From an uncultured Fibrobacter sp. (lineage in GTDB: Bacteria; Fibrobacterota; Fibrobacteria; Fibrobacterales; Fibrobacteraceae), in contig NZ_ONDD01000012.1 of assembly GCF_900316465.1 (NCBI RefSeq), positions 1-64,000 on the forward strand: a stretch of 64,000 bases of DNA. The letters are read 5' to 3'. A program made the translations under genes and the position numbers. Shown in pieces: positions 57,549 to 64,000 of this stretch. Under the pieces are notes generated by a model that saw nothing but the letters and a program-made list of their open reading frames with translations, did not search any database and had not been told where the DNA came from. Every line of letters begins with the position of its first letter. Position 1 is the first letter of the stretch.

Positions 57549-58910
57549 CTACTTCATCAGCCGTTCCAAATCATCCACCGTTTTCGGGATATCTTTAGAA
57601 ATGTTCCTGAAGCCGTCCTTCGTAATTAGTAGGTCATCTTCGATGCGGATACCGATTTTTTCGCGGTAGGTCTTGCCACCAATGGTCGCCTTGAATTCGC
57701 CGTAAAGCCCCGGTTCGCAAGAAATCAACATTCCAGGCCTTAAAACAGTATCCAAGGAGCGGGTTCCCGGTTCGCCTTCGTGAATCTGTTCGCCGATAAA
57801 ATGGCTTACCCCGTGCGGGCGCTTGTCATACAATAATTTGTACGAACCCTTCGCGCCTTTAACCAAGCGGGTTTCCAATTCCTGCATAATGTAGTCCCAA
57901 GGAACCATCCCAATTTCCTTAAGCGAAACGCCCGGACGCACATGTTTCTGGTATTCCAGCGCAGAATCAAGTACAATCTGGTACAGCAGTTTCTGCAGTG
58001 GGCTGAACTTGCCGGACACAGGAATGGTGCGGGAAATATCGCTATGCAGGCTTCCGATGCGAATGCCAAAATCCAGGAGCACCAGCTCCCCCGCCTTCAA
58101 CGGTTCGTCTTTCTTGACATAGTGCAAGCAGCATGCATTTGCGCCGCCTGCCACAATGGTCGGGAAAGCCAAGTCACCGTCGCTTTCACGTTGCATTTCA
58201 TAATCCAACTTCAAGCCCAATTCACGCTCAGTCTTGAAAGTCTTCATTTCGGCAAGCACCGTACAGAAGGCGTTATTCGTTACCGCCTGCGCCGCCTCGG
58301 CATCCAAAACGCGTTCAGGTTCCAGCGGAAGTCTAAGCGACCAGTGCAAAGCCGCGGCACTCTTGAGCTTGATGCCTGTAGGCTTGAGCGCTTTGAGCAG
58401 CTGGCGCCTGAACCGGTCGTTGTGGTCTTCCTTAAATTTTTCAAAGTAATAGGCGTAAGCGTAGCTCCCCTTCGGAAGCTTTTTCGCGCGGGCAACCACC
58501 GTATCCATGAGTTCATCCACCGGGCGTACATCTTGGATTCCCGTAATGCGGGCAACTTCGTTATCGCCTTCCAAAAAGCCCAGGCGCTTGCCATTCCAGA
58601 ATTCCTTGAACGGGTCCTTGGGTGGCACGAACAGGATTTCTTCATCGGTTTTAGGGTCGAGCAGCAAGTAGCAACCCGCCTGGTTGATACCCGTCAGGAA
58701 CATGAAGGCTGGTTCCTGCACCATTTTATTCCAGATTTGCACGTAGGCTTCTTCAGTTCCGGGATCCATGGGGATTCCTGCAAAAACGCAGAACGAATCG
58801 AGCTCCTTGAGCATGGCCTTGCGGCGTTTTCTGTACAAATTCTTGGAATTGTAGCGGTCAGACGATATAAAAACTTGCGAATAGGGCTTAGAAATTGACT
58901 TTTCGACCAT
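57549..58910 (-). CDS. pepP: Xaa-Pro aminopeptidase (aminopeptidase P)
   Basis: A 453-residue M24 metallopeptidase that removes an N-terminal residue before proline. The AMP_N domain (about 30-165) is followed by the pita-bread domain with metal ligands in L-L-D-F-G and H-S-D-I-S-R-T, H-G-V-S-H-F-I-G, and the Glu residues of the G-I-R-I-E-D-D end. GAGG lies 8 nt before the ATG. The first 30 residues are basic and not conserved in the family, so an internal start at M-L-K-E-L (residue 33) is possible. It lies 64 nt upstream of proS in the same direction. Confidence 0.93.
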   Translation of the reverse strand: MVEKSISKPYSQVFISSDRYNSKNLYRKRRKAMLKELDSFCVFAGIPMDPGTEEAYVQIWNKMVQEPAFMFLTGINQAGCYLLLDPKTDEEILFVPPKDPFKEFWNGKRLGFLEGDNEVARITGIQDVRPVDELMDTVVARAKKLPKGSYAYAYYFEKFKEDHNDRFRRQLLKALKPTGIKLKSAAALHWSLRLPLEPERVLDAEAAQAVTNNAFCTVLAEMKTFKTERELGLKLDYEMQRESDGDLAFPTIVAGGANACCLHYVKKDEPLKAGELVLLDFGIRIGSLHSDISRTIPVSGKFSPLQKLLYQIVLDSALEYQKHVRPGVSLKEIGMVPWDYIMQELETRLVKGAKGSYKLLYDKRPHGVSHFIGEQIHEGEPGTRSLDTVLRPGMLISCEPGLYGEFKATIGGKTYREKIGIRIEDDLLITKDGFRNISKDIPKTVDDLERLMK

Positions 58911-59022
58911 TTTTTTGCCTCTAAATAGGTAAAATTTCGGTATAAATTTACCTTTTTCGCACCGCTTTTGCTTTAAATTATATACATTTGAGGCATCACA
59001 GACTAGAATGGAGCCTGATTAA

Positions 59023-59313
59023 ATGTCTCTTTTTAAAAATTGGAAATTGATCCTTGCAGCATCAACTGTAGCACTGTTCACCGCTTGCGCCGGCTCTTCC
59101 GGTGGTTCTTCTAGCGACGAAGATTATGGCGACGATAGCGGAACGCCGTCTGCCCAGAGATCTGCTCCGAAGGAAAAGATTGACGAAAACAAGCTGAAAA
59201 AGACCGAAGACGAAGCTGTCGCCATTACCGAAGAAAACCACAAGCTCCGCAAGGAAATCTTCGAAGCCAAGAACAAGCTCGGTATCTCTACAGCTCCTGC
59301 TTCCGAGGAATAA
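59023..59313 (+). CDS. Small lipoprotein with coiled coil
   Basis: A 96-residue lipoprotein: signal peptide with lipobox F-T-A-C (Cys22), a Gly/Ser/Asp linker (23-48), then a charged helix (about 52-90, I-D-E-N-K-L-K-K-T-E-D-E-A-V-A-I-T-E-E-N) that should form a coiled coil, as in Lpp-like or tether proteins. GGAG with good spacing precedes the ATG. phoH follows after 21 nt. A TTTTTCGCACCGCTTTTGCT stretch upstream looks like a sigma-54 element but lacks one of the two invariant G residues. Confidence 0.72.
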   Translation: MSLFKNWKLILAASTVALFTACAGSSGGSSSDEDYGDDSGTPSAQRSAPKEKIDENKLKKTEDEAVAITEENHKLRKEIFEAKNKLGISTAPASEE

Positions 59314-59334
59314 TTTATAGCTGACACGTTCTCG

Positions 59335-60288
59335 ATGAACGAATTACGCTATTCTTTATCGGACGACCTGAAACGAATGATTTCAGGCGAGAACGAAACG
59401 GTTTTCCGCTTATTGGAGAGCCGTTTTTGTGTTGAAATACAGACAAGACTCCCGGGCCTCCGCATTATTCCCAAAGAAAACGGTGATACGACGGGAGTTT
59501 TTGCTGTACTCGACCAGCTGAAAATGGCGGCCAAGAACGGCAAGGTCTTAACGGCACGACAACTTGAAAAGTTGATCGATCCGGCTGACGCCGCCATCAG
59601 CGATTTCAACAACCCGGATACCATCCCTGCCACCCCGATTTTCAGAAACCGCATGGGCGTTTCTGTATTCGCAAAGACAAAAGCGCAGGCCGAACTGGTA
59701 CGGGCGGTCGAACAGAATGACATCATTTTTGCCAAGGGCCCTGCAGGCACCGGCAAGACCTTTTTGGCAGTAACGCTTGCGGTTGCAAGCCTTGAACGGC
59801 ATGAGGCAGAGCGCATTTGCCTAGTTCGCCCGGCAGTCGAAGCTGGCGAATCCTTGGGCTACCTGCCCGGCGACCTCAAAGAAAAAATCGCGCCGTACCT
59901 GCGCCCCATTCACGACAGTCTCGCCGAGCTCTTGCCAGTGGAAAAACTCCGCAAGTACGAAGAAACAGGCGCTATCGAAGTCGCCCCGCTCGCCTACATG
60001 CGCGGCCGCACCCTCAAGCGAGCCTTCATTATTCTAGACGAAGCGCAGAACACCACGCCCGAACAGATGAAGATGTTCCTCACGCGCCTTGGCCAACACA
60101 GTAAGGCAATCATCACTGGCGATGCAACGCAGGTTGACCTGGGCAAGGGCCAAAAGTCGGGTCTTGTGCACGCCATGAAGCTGCTCAAGGGCATTCGCGG
60201 CATTGCACAAGTGGAATTCGAGGCAACCGACGTGCTCCGTCACCCGCTCGTCAAAGACATCTTAAATGCGTACGAAAAAGAACGCTGA
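59335..60288 (+). CDS. PhoH family ATPase
   Basis: A 317-residue PhoH-like P-loop NTPase (YbeZ type). Walker A is G-P-A-G-T-G-K-T (about 138-145), Walker B is F-I-I-L-D-E-A-Q-N-T-T-P-E-Q-M-K, and the R-G-R-T-L segment precedes it. The family is tied to RNA metabolism and ribosome maturation with the endonuclease YbeY. In many bacteria the order is phoH, 7TM-HD protein, ybeY; here the first two are conserved, but ybeY is absent. No strong ribosome site precedes the ATG. Confidence 0.93.
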   Translation: MNELRYSLSDDLKRMISGENETVFRLLESRFCVEIQTRLPGLRIIPKENGDTTGVFAVLDQLKMAAKNGKVLTARQLEKLIDPADAAISDFNNPDTIPATPIFRNRMGVSVFAKTKAQAELVRAVEQNDIIFAKGPAGTGKTFLAVTLAVASLERHEAERICLVRPAVEAGESLGYLPGDLKEKIAPYLRPIHDSLAELLPVEKLRKYEETGAIEVAPLAYMRGRTLKRAFIILDEAQNTTPEQMKMFLTRLGQHSKAIITGDATQVDLGKGQKSGLVHAMKLLKGIRGIAQVEFEATDVLRHPLVKDILNAYEKER

Positions 60289-60336
60289 GAATAATCTAAT
60301 TTCTATAGACAATTCACTAAAGACAATTGGCTAGAT

Positions 60337-62622
60337 ATGAAAAAGAAACAGACTAGACTTCATTTTATTATCGGCTGGGTTTTGATTGTCGCCGCCGCGA
60401 TTTTCATGTTCCCCGATAAGAACATCGCGCTCCAGTCCGAACGCCCGCACTTGGGCCAGGTGAGCACGCGTACAATTGTCGCCCCCATCAACTTCGAAGT
60501 GCCCAAATCCGAACAGGAAATCGAAGCCGAAAAGACCCGCGCCGCCGAAAAGGTAAACGCTATTTTCGGTTACAACAGCGACGAGACGAACCGAGTCTCC
60601 GAAGACCTCAAGTCGTTCCTGCACAAGCTCGCCCAGTATGGTTCCTTGCAAATCCAAATTAACCAGCTGACCGCAAGCGGCGAAAGCGACTCTACCCTGC
60701 AGTCCAAGGTGGTGCAGGCATCCCGCATTTACGAAGTCTTAAAGCAGCGCATTTCTACTTCGGCCATTAAACCGCTGAGCCTTAACTCCAAGGCCCGCGA
60801 CTCGCTCATGAATGTATTCAACCGCATGCTTCAGGCCGGCGTTTCTAACACATTCATCGCCAGCACCGAAACGGCAGCCCAGCTTTACCGCGACAACTAC
60901 AACCTGCAAGATTTCAAGTACATCGTCTACACCAAGCCGAACATCACGCTCATCAAGGACAACGAAAAGACGACAGTCGAAGCAAGCAACATCCAGCCGC
61001 TCCGCCGCCGTATCGATGAAGCATTCGCCCAGCTCCAGATGAGCTTCCCCAACGAACAGGGACTTTTGAGCGCCTTCTACGAAACGTTGTTCGTGTTCAT
61101 GATGCCGAACGTTTTCTACCTCGAAAAAGAAACCATCGCAAGCCGCGAAGACGCCCGCAAAAAGGTGACACTTATTAAGGGCATGGTGCCGCGCGGTATG
61201 GAAATCGTGGCGCAGGGCGCACCCATTACCAAGGAAATTCTCGAAAAAATTGACGCCTTGCAGCGCGCCCAGCAGAAAGAAGAAAACTCCAAAACCTTTA
61301 CCGCCATCTACGGTAACGCCCTTATCTTTGTCCTGATTATCTCGTTCTTCTTCTTGTTCCTGTACAACACGCCCTCTAGAGGCATGTTCAAGAACGCACG
61401 CCAGCTTTGGAGTTTGATTGCTCTTGCCATGCTCCAGATTATCGCTTTCTGGGTCATTCACCACCTGTCTGGAAGCATCAACAACATCAACATTTCCATC
61501 ATTCCCGAAAATCTGGACCTCATGTGGATTTACCCGTTCGCCTTTGCGCCGATTACCGCGACCGTGCTTTACGACCGCCACATCGGCCTTGCGTTCACCG
61601 TATTTTCGGCCATGATTTTTGGCATCTTGAACGGCTACGATCTGGCCGCCATGACATGCGCGATTGCCGTGACCATCGCAGCAACCGCACCGATTGCCCG
61701 CATGCGCTACAGAGTGCAGTTCGTCTGGGGTATTATCGTGGGCGTTTTGGCAATGGCCGCTGCCATTAGCGTGATGTTCCTGCTGCGCAACAGACTTTCG
61801 TTCGAAGCTTTCTACCAGAACCTGATGGCCGCAAGCGCAAACATCGTGCTTTGCTATGCCTTGACATCTGTCGCCCTGATTCACTTGATGGAACGCATTT
61901 TCGGTATCACCACGGTGCTTACGCTTATGGAAATGTCGGACTTTAACCGCCCGGCCCTCAAGCGCATTTCGGAATACGCCCCCGGTACATTCCACCACAG
62001 CATTCAGGTATCCAACCTTGCCGAACACGTGGCCGACAGCATTGGTGCCAATTCCCTGCTGGTGCGCGTAATGGCGCTTTACCATGACATCGGTAAGACC
62101 ATGCGCCCGGAATACTTTACCGAAAACCAGAAGCAAGGAATCAACCCGCACAACAACATCGACCCGCTGCAGTCAGTGAAGATCATTACCGGACACGTGG
62201 AACAGGGTACCGCCCTTGCCAACGAATACAATATTCCGTCGCTCGTGGCCGCAGGCATCCGCGAACACCACGGTTCTTCGATTATCCAGTACTTCTACCA
62301 CAAGGCTCTTGAAAACGCCAAGGAAACTGGCGAAGAAGTCAAGGTCGAAGATTACAGCTATAAGGGCCCTAAGCCGCAGAGCAAGGAAACGGCTATCTTG
62401 ATGCTCGCCGACATTATCGAAGCGACCAGCCGTTCCATGACCGACACGAGCCCCGAAGCTTTGGCCGCCATGATCCACAAGACCATCGAAAGCCGCTTCA
62501 CCGAAGGCCAGTTCAACGAATGTAACCTGTCCATTAGGGAACTATTCAAGCTCGAACGGGCATTCCTGGATAGTTTGGATGGAACGTACCATACTCGCGT
62601 GAAGTACCCGGGACAGAAATAA
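60337..62622 (+). CDS. 7TM-HD family membrane phosphodiesterase (PgpH-like)
   Basis: A 761-residue membrane protein. One helix at the start (about 12-30), an extracytoplasmic 7TMR-HDED-like domain (about 35-320), seven helices (about 325-510) and a cytoplasmic HD domain (about 545-750) with H-H-S-I-Q-V-S-N-L-A-E-H, Y-H-D-I-G-K-T-M-R-P-E-Y-F and a later H-V-E-Q-G / R-E-H-H-G-S pattern. In Firmicutes the homologue PgpH degrades cyclic di-AMP; the same is likely here but unproven. It follows phoH, the conserved arrangement. Confidence 0.92.
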   Translation: MKKKQTRLHFIIGWVLIVAAAIFMFPDKNIALQSERPHLGQVSTRTIVAPINFEVPKSEQEIEAEKTRAAEKVNAIFGYNSDETNRVSEDLKSFLHKLAQYGSLQIQINQLTASGESDSTLQSKVVQASRIYEVLKQRISTSAIKPLSLNSKARDSLMNVFNRMLQAGVSNTFIASTETAAQLYRDNYNLQDFKYIVYTKPNITLIKDNEKTTVEASNIQPLRRRIDEAFAQLQMSFPNEQGLLSAFYETLFVFMMPNVFYLEKETIASREDARKKVTLIKGMVPRGMEIVAQGAPITKEILEKIDALQRAQQKEENSKTFTAIYGNALIFVLIISFFFLFLYNTPSRGMFKNARQLWSLIALAMLQIIAFWVIHHLSGSINNINISIIPENLDLMWIYPFAFAPITATVLYDRHIGLAFTVFSAMIFGILNGYDLAAMTCAIAVTIAATAPIARMRYRVQFVWGIIVGVLAMAAAISVMFLLRNRLSFEAFYQNLMAASANIVLCYALTSVALIHLMERIFGITTVLTLMEMSDFNRPALKRISEYAPGTFHHSIQVSNLAEHVADSIGANSLLVRVMALYHDIGKTMRPEYFTENQKQGINPHNNIDPLQSVKIITGHVEQGTALANEYNIPSLVAAGIREHHGSSIIQYFYHKALENAKETGEEVKVEDYSYKGPKPQSKETAILMLADIIEATSRSMTDTSPEALAAMIHKTIESRFTEGQFNECNLSIRELFKLERAFLDSLDGTYHTRVKYPGQK

Positions 62623-62652
62623 AAAAAAGTGCGTTTTTTAGCCCAAAATCGG

Positions 62653-62680
62653 TTGACAAGCGCCGTAAACTTTGTATATT
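62653..62680 (+). promoter_or_regulatory. Housekeeping promoter
   Basis: TTGACA (62653-62658), 16 nt, TATATTTG (62675-62682). It should transcribe the small membrane protein and probably the two tRNAs that follow. Confidence 0.7.
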
Positions 62681-62712
62681 TGGCTTCGTAATCTTGAGAT
62701 GAGGACTTACTG

Positions 62713-62901
62713 ATGGATAAAAAGAATATCATTCTTATTGCAGTCGGTGTGTTGCTCCTTGTTATCGGATTCATTTGCCTCGCCACTGGCCCTGCAGACA
62801 ATCCGGTTTCTCTCACGGTTGCACCGCTTATCTTGGTTGCCGCCTATCTCGTGGTCATTCCGGTCGGAATCCTCTGGAAAGGCAAAAAGCAGGACAAGTA
62901 A
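62713..62901 (+). CDS. Small two-helix membrane protein (DUF3098-like)
   Basis: A 62-residue protein with two hydrophobic helices (about 5-25 and 34-54) and a basic end (K-G-K-K-Q-D-K), typical of DUF3098-like proteins of unknown function. The T-G-P-A-D-N-P turn between the helices fits that family. GAGG lies a few bases before the ATG. tRNA-Val begins 8 nt after the stop, so they share a transcript. Confidence 0.72.
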   Translation: MDKKNIILIAVGVLLLVIGFICLATGPADNPVSLTVAPLILVAAYLVVIPVGILWKGKKQDK

Positions 62902-62909
62902 ACCCTTTC

Positions 62910-62984
62910 GGGCGATTAGCTCAGTTGGTTCAGAGCGTCTGCCTTACAAGCAGAATGTCAGCGGTTCGAATCCGTTATCGCCCA
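62910..62984 (+). tRNA. tRNA-Val (anticodon TAC)
   Basis: A 75-nt cloverleaf: acceptor GGGCGAT pairs with ATCGCCC, D arm TTAGCTCAGTTGG, anticodon stem TCTGC/GCAGA with loop CTTACAA (anticodon TAC), T loop GGTTCGAATCC, discriminator A. CCA is not encoded. Confidence 0.96.
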
Positions 62985-63007
62985 CTACCGAAAATCGGAA
63001 ACGATTT

Positions 63008-63083
63008 GGGGTGGTAGCTCAATTTTGGTTAGAGCACCGGCCTGTCACGCCGGAGGTTGCGAGTTCAAGCCTCGTCTATCCCG
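63008..63083 (+). tRNA. tRNA-Asp (anticodon GTC)
   Basis: A 76-nt cloverleaf: acceptor GGGGTGG with CTATCCC (two G-T pairs), anticodon stem CCGGC/GCCGG with loop CTGTCAC (anticodon GTC), T loop AGTTCAAGCCT, discriminator G as required for Asp. CCA is not encoded. Its wobble G34 is a target of Tgt. Confidence 0.96.
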
Positions 63084-63087
63084 CGAA

Positions 63088-63117
63088 AAAAGACCTTCTG
63101 AAAAGAAGGTCTTTTTC
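63088..63117 (+). terminator. Rho-independent terminator after the tRNAs
   Basis: AAAGACCTTCT-GAAA-AGAAGGTCTTT followed by TTC; it ends the small-protein/tRNA transcript. Confidence 0.88.
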
Positions 63118-63124
63118 GTTTTTA

Positions 63125-63152
63125 GTCATTCCGAACTTGGTTCAGAATCAGC
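63125..63152 (+). repeat. GTCATTCC...GAATC inverted repeat element
   Basis: GTCATTCCGAACTTGG then TTCAGAATCAGC forms a short imperfect stem of the same frame as the elements at 21612-21640 and after dnaJ. It lies just past the stop of the converging final gene. Confidence 0.45.
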
Positions 63153-63166
63153 TTTTAAAATTGATT

Positions 63167-64000
63167 TCACCTGTTAAATAAAATCGTCCCACGCCTGCGG
63201 CTTAGCGCCTGCTTGCGAACAGCGCGGCCCTTAAGGTCGAAGGTTCTCGTCGGCAGGCGGAGTTGCTGCATGCGGACAATTTGCTTTGCGGCAATATCCG
63301 TCTTGGAAGTATCTTGCTTGCTCGTATCCGCGACAGAGGTATCTGCAGCTGAAGTGTCTGTAGCCGAAGTATCTTCCTTGATAGTTTCCTGAATCTGCCA
63401 GATGAACGAATCGTTCTGCTGTTTCGGATTCTGCACTACGGTATTACTCACCGACTGCAGATAATGCCCGCTCTTGTAATTCTTGAGGTAGAATGCGTTC
63501 GGTGTATTGACCGGAGCGCCTTCAAATACATACCGCTGGTGAGCACCGCCATTATAACCGTAGGTTGCCGCTCTAATGCCAGCCGCTGTGGATTCGTTCG
63601 GGATATCCACGACGCGGTTCCCGAGCTGAATGTAGTATGTAACCGGGTTGTCGCCCACCGAGAAAATCTTCACGAAGGTCGCCGTATCCTTACAATCCAT
63701 CAATTCCAGAGCGTTACTCGAAGTGATTCCCATGCATTTTTTTGTATCGCCAAGGGACTTGATTCTCCCCTCTTTGTAGAACGCCACCTTGAACAGCTGC
63801 TGGTAAATGGTCTCCACGAGAATCACATGGTTGATCAGGTCCTGTTCGGACTTGGCTTCGCTTGCCTGGTTCAAACCATACGGCCAGATATGCTGACGAT
63901 CGCAATGGAGTTCCGCGTTCGGGCCATCCATCTCACGAAGTTTCGCCTGAACCTTGTCATTCCTGAAGACACCGTCTACACATGTTGCCGCATATTCCGA
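63167..64000 (-). CDS. Secreted lectin-like protein, N-terminus outside window
   Basis: The frame is open to the window edge, so the start lies beyond 64000; 277 residues are visible. The part at about 63440-63780 (C-M-G-I-T-S-S-N-A-L-E-L-M-D-C, Y-Y-I-Q-L-G-N-R-V-V-D-I, F-Y-L-K-N-Y-K-S-G-H-Y-L-Q-S-V) resembles a ricin-type beta-trefoil sugar-binding domain. It is followed by a D-T-S-x-x-D-T-S linker and a basic C-terminal tail (R-R-R-G-T-I-L-F-N-R). The linker and tail match the style of the CE6 esterases, so the missing N-terminal part may be a catalytic domain acting on plant polysaccharide (inference). Confidence 0.75.
   Translation of the reverse strand, partial: SEYAATCVDGVFRNDKVQAKLREMDGPNAELHCDRQHIWPYGLNQASEAKSEQDLINHVILVETIYQQLFKVAFYKEGRIKSLGDTKKCMGITSSNALELMDCKDTATFVKIFSVGDNPVTYYIQLGNRVVDIPNESTAAGIRAATYGYNGGAHQRYVFEGAPVNTPNAFYLKNYKSGHYLQSVSNTVVQNPKQQNDSFIWQIQETIKEDTSATDTSAADTSVADTSKQDTSKTDIAAKQIVRMQQLRLPTRTFDLKGRAVRKQALSRRRGTILFNR

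Noticed and set aside
56123..57598. 491-codon plus-strand open frame
   Set aside because: Antisense to proS; no motif, no ribosome site; explained by proS codon bias.
58950..58972. Sigma-54 promoter before the small lipoprotein
   Set aside because: TCGCACCGCTTTTGCT has correct spacing but lacks one of the two nearly invariant G residues at -25/-24.
1..64000. Prophage, insertion sequences or integrative elements
   Set aside because: I found no transposase, integrase or phage structural gene; the tRNA genes at 62910-63083 have no adjacent integrase or direct repeat.

Overview
The window looks like a chromosomal segment of a Fibrobacter species (rumen or gut fibre degrader). The reasons are two TIGR02147-type proteins and one lipoprotein with two FISUMP (Fibrobacter succinogenes major paralogous) domains, several secreted carbohydrate-active proteins with Ser-rich or Asp/Thr/Ser linkers and basic or sorting-like C-terminal tails (GH5, GH43-CBM6, two CE6-type esterases), and otherwise ordinary Gram-negative housekeeping genes. 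I see no phage, insertion sequence, rRNA or CRISPR array. The organism assignment is inference from gene families, not a database match.

Layout. 1-3.4 kb: structured repeat DNA, then a minus-strand operon TIGR02147 / LamG lipoprotein / PAS-zinc-ribbon protein. 3.4-6.2 kb: two tandem GAF-GGDEF diguanylate cyclases. 6.3-12.4 kb: GH5, the TIGR03915/TIGR03916 DNA-repair-like pair, and a large Ig-repeat secreted protein. 12.5-16.1 kb: DUF2914 membrane protein and aguB-aguA (agmatine to putrescine). 16.2-21.6 kb: MurC-like ligase, FISUMP lipoprotein, ogt, a candidate 55-residue gene and a TrpB2-type tryptophan synthase beta chain. 21.7-26.2 kb: two CE6-type esterases and a HExxH protein with beta-helix-like repeats. 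26.3-31.5 kb: membrane proteins and a three-domain Aas fusion. 31.6-39.6 kb: heat-shock locus, grpE separated from dnaK-dnaJ by a GH43 gene, a tandem-repeat protein, a RelB/PIN toxin-antitoxin pair and RNA candidates. 39.8-48.7 kb: flavoprotein, hemA-hemC-tgt, CotH lipoprotein, two envelope proteins, and ahbC/ahbAB of the siroheme-dependent haem route. 48.8-59.3 kb: lpoB, mnmG, an FKBP_N-thioredoxin lipoprotein, a second TIGR02147-lipoprotein cassette, proS, pepP and a small lipoprotein. 59.3-64 kb: PhoH, 7TM-HD phosphodiesterase, a small membrane protein, tRNA-Val and tRNA-Asp, and a secreted protein cut by the window end.

How parts work together. hemA and hemC make early tetrapyrroles, and AhbAB and AhbC convert siroheme toward haem, so haem probably comes from the siroheme branch. 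AguA and AguB make putrescine. The carbohydrate-active proteins fit growth on plant cell wall.

Strongest unexpected signals: (1) grpE and dnaK each carry a full -24/-12 sigma-54-type promoter with a shared GTTTC-N5-GAAAC-like element upstream; (2) two unlinked TIGR02147-lipoprotein cassettes share promoter-proximal and distal GTATCAT boxes, the proximal one exactly 42 nt from both start codons; (3) seven genes have a TAnnTT box 6-7 nt before ATG and no Shine-Dalgarno, which suggests leaderless mRNAs; (4) a 99-bp structured repeat and other hairpin repeat families recur between genes.
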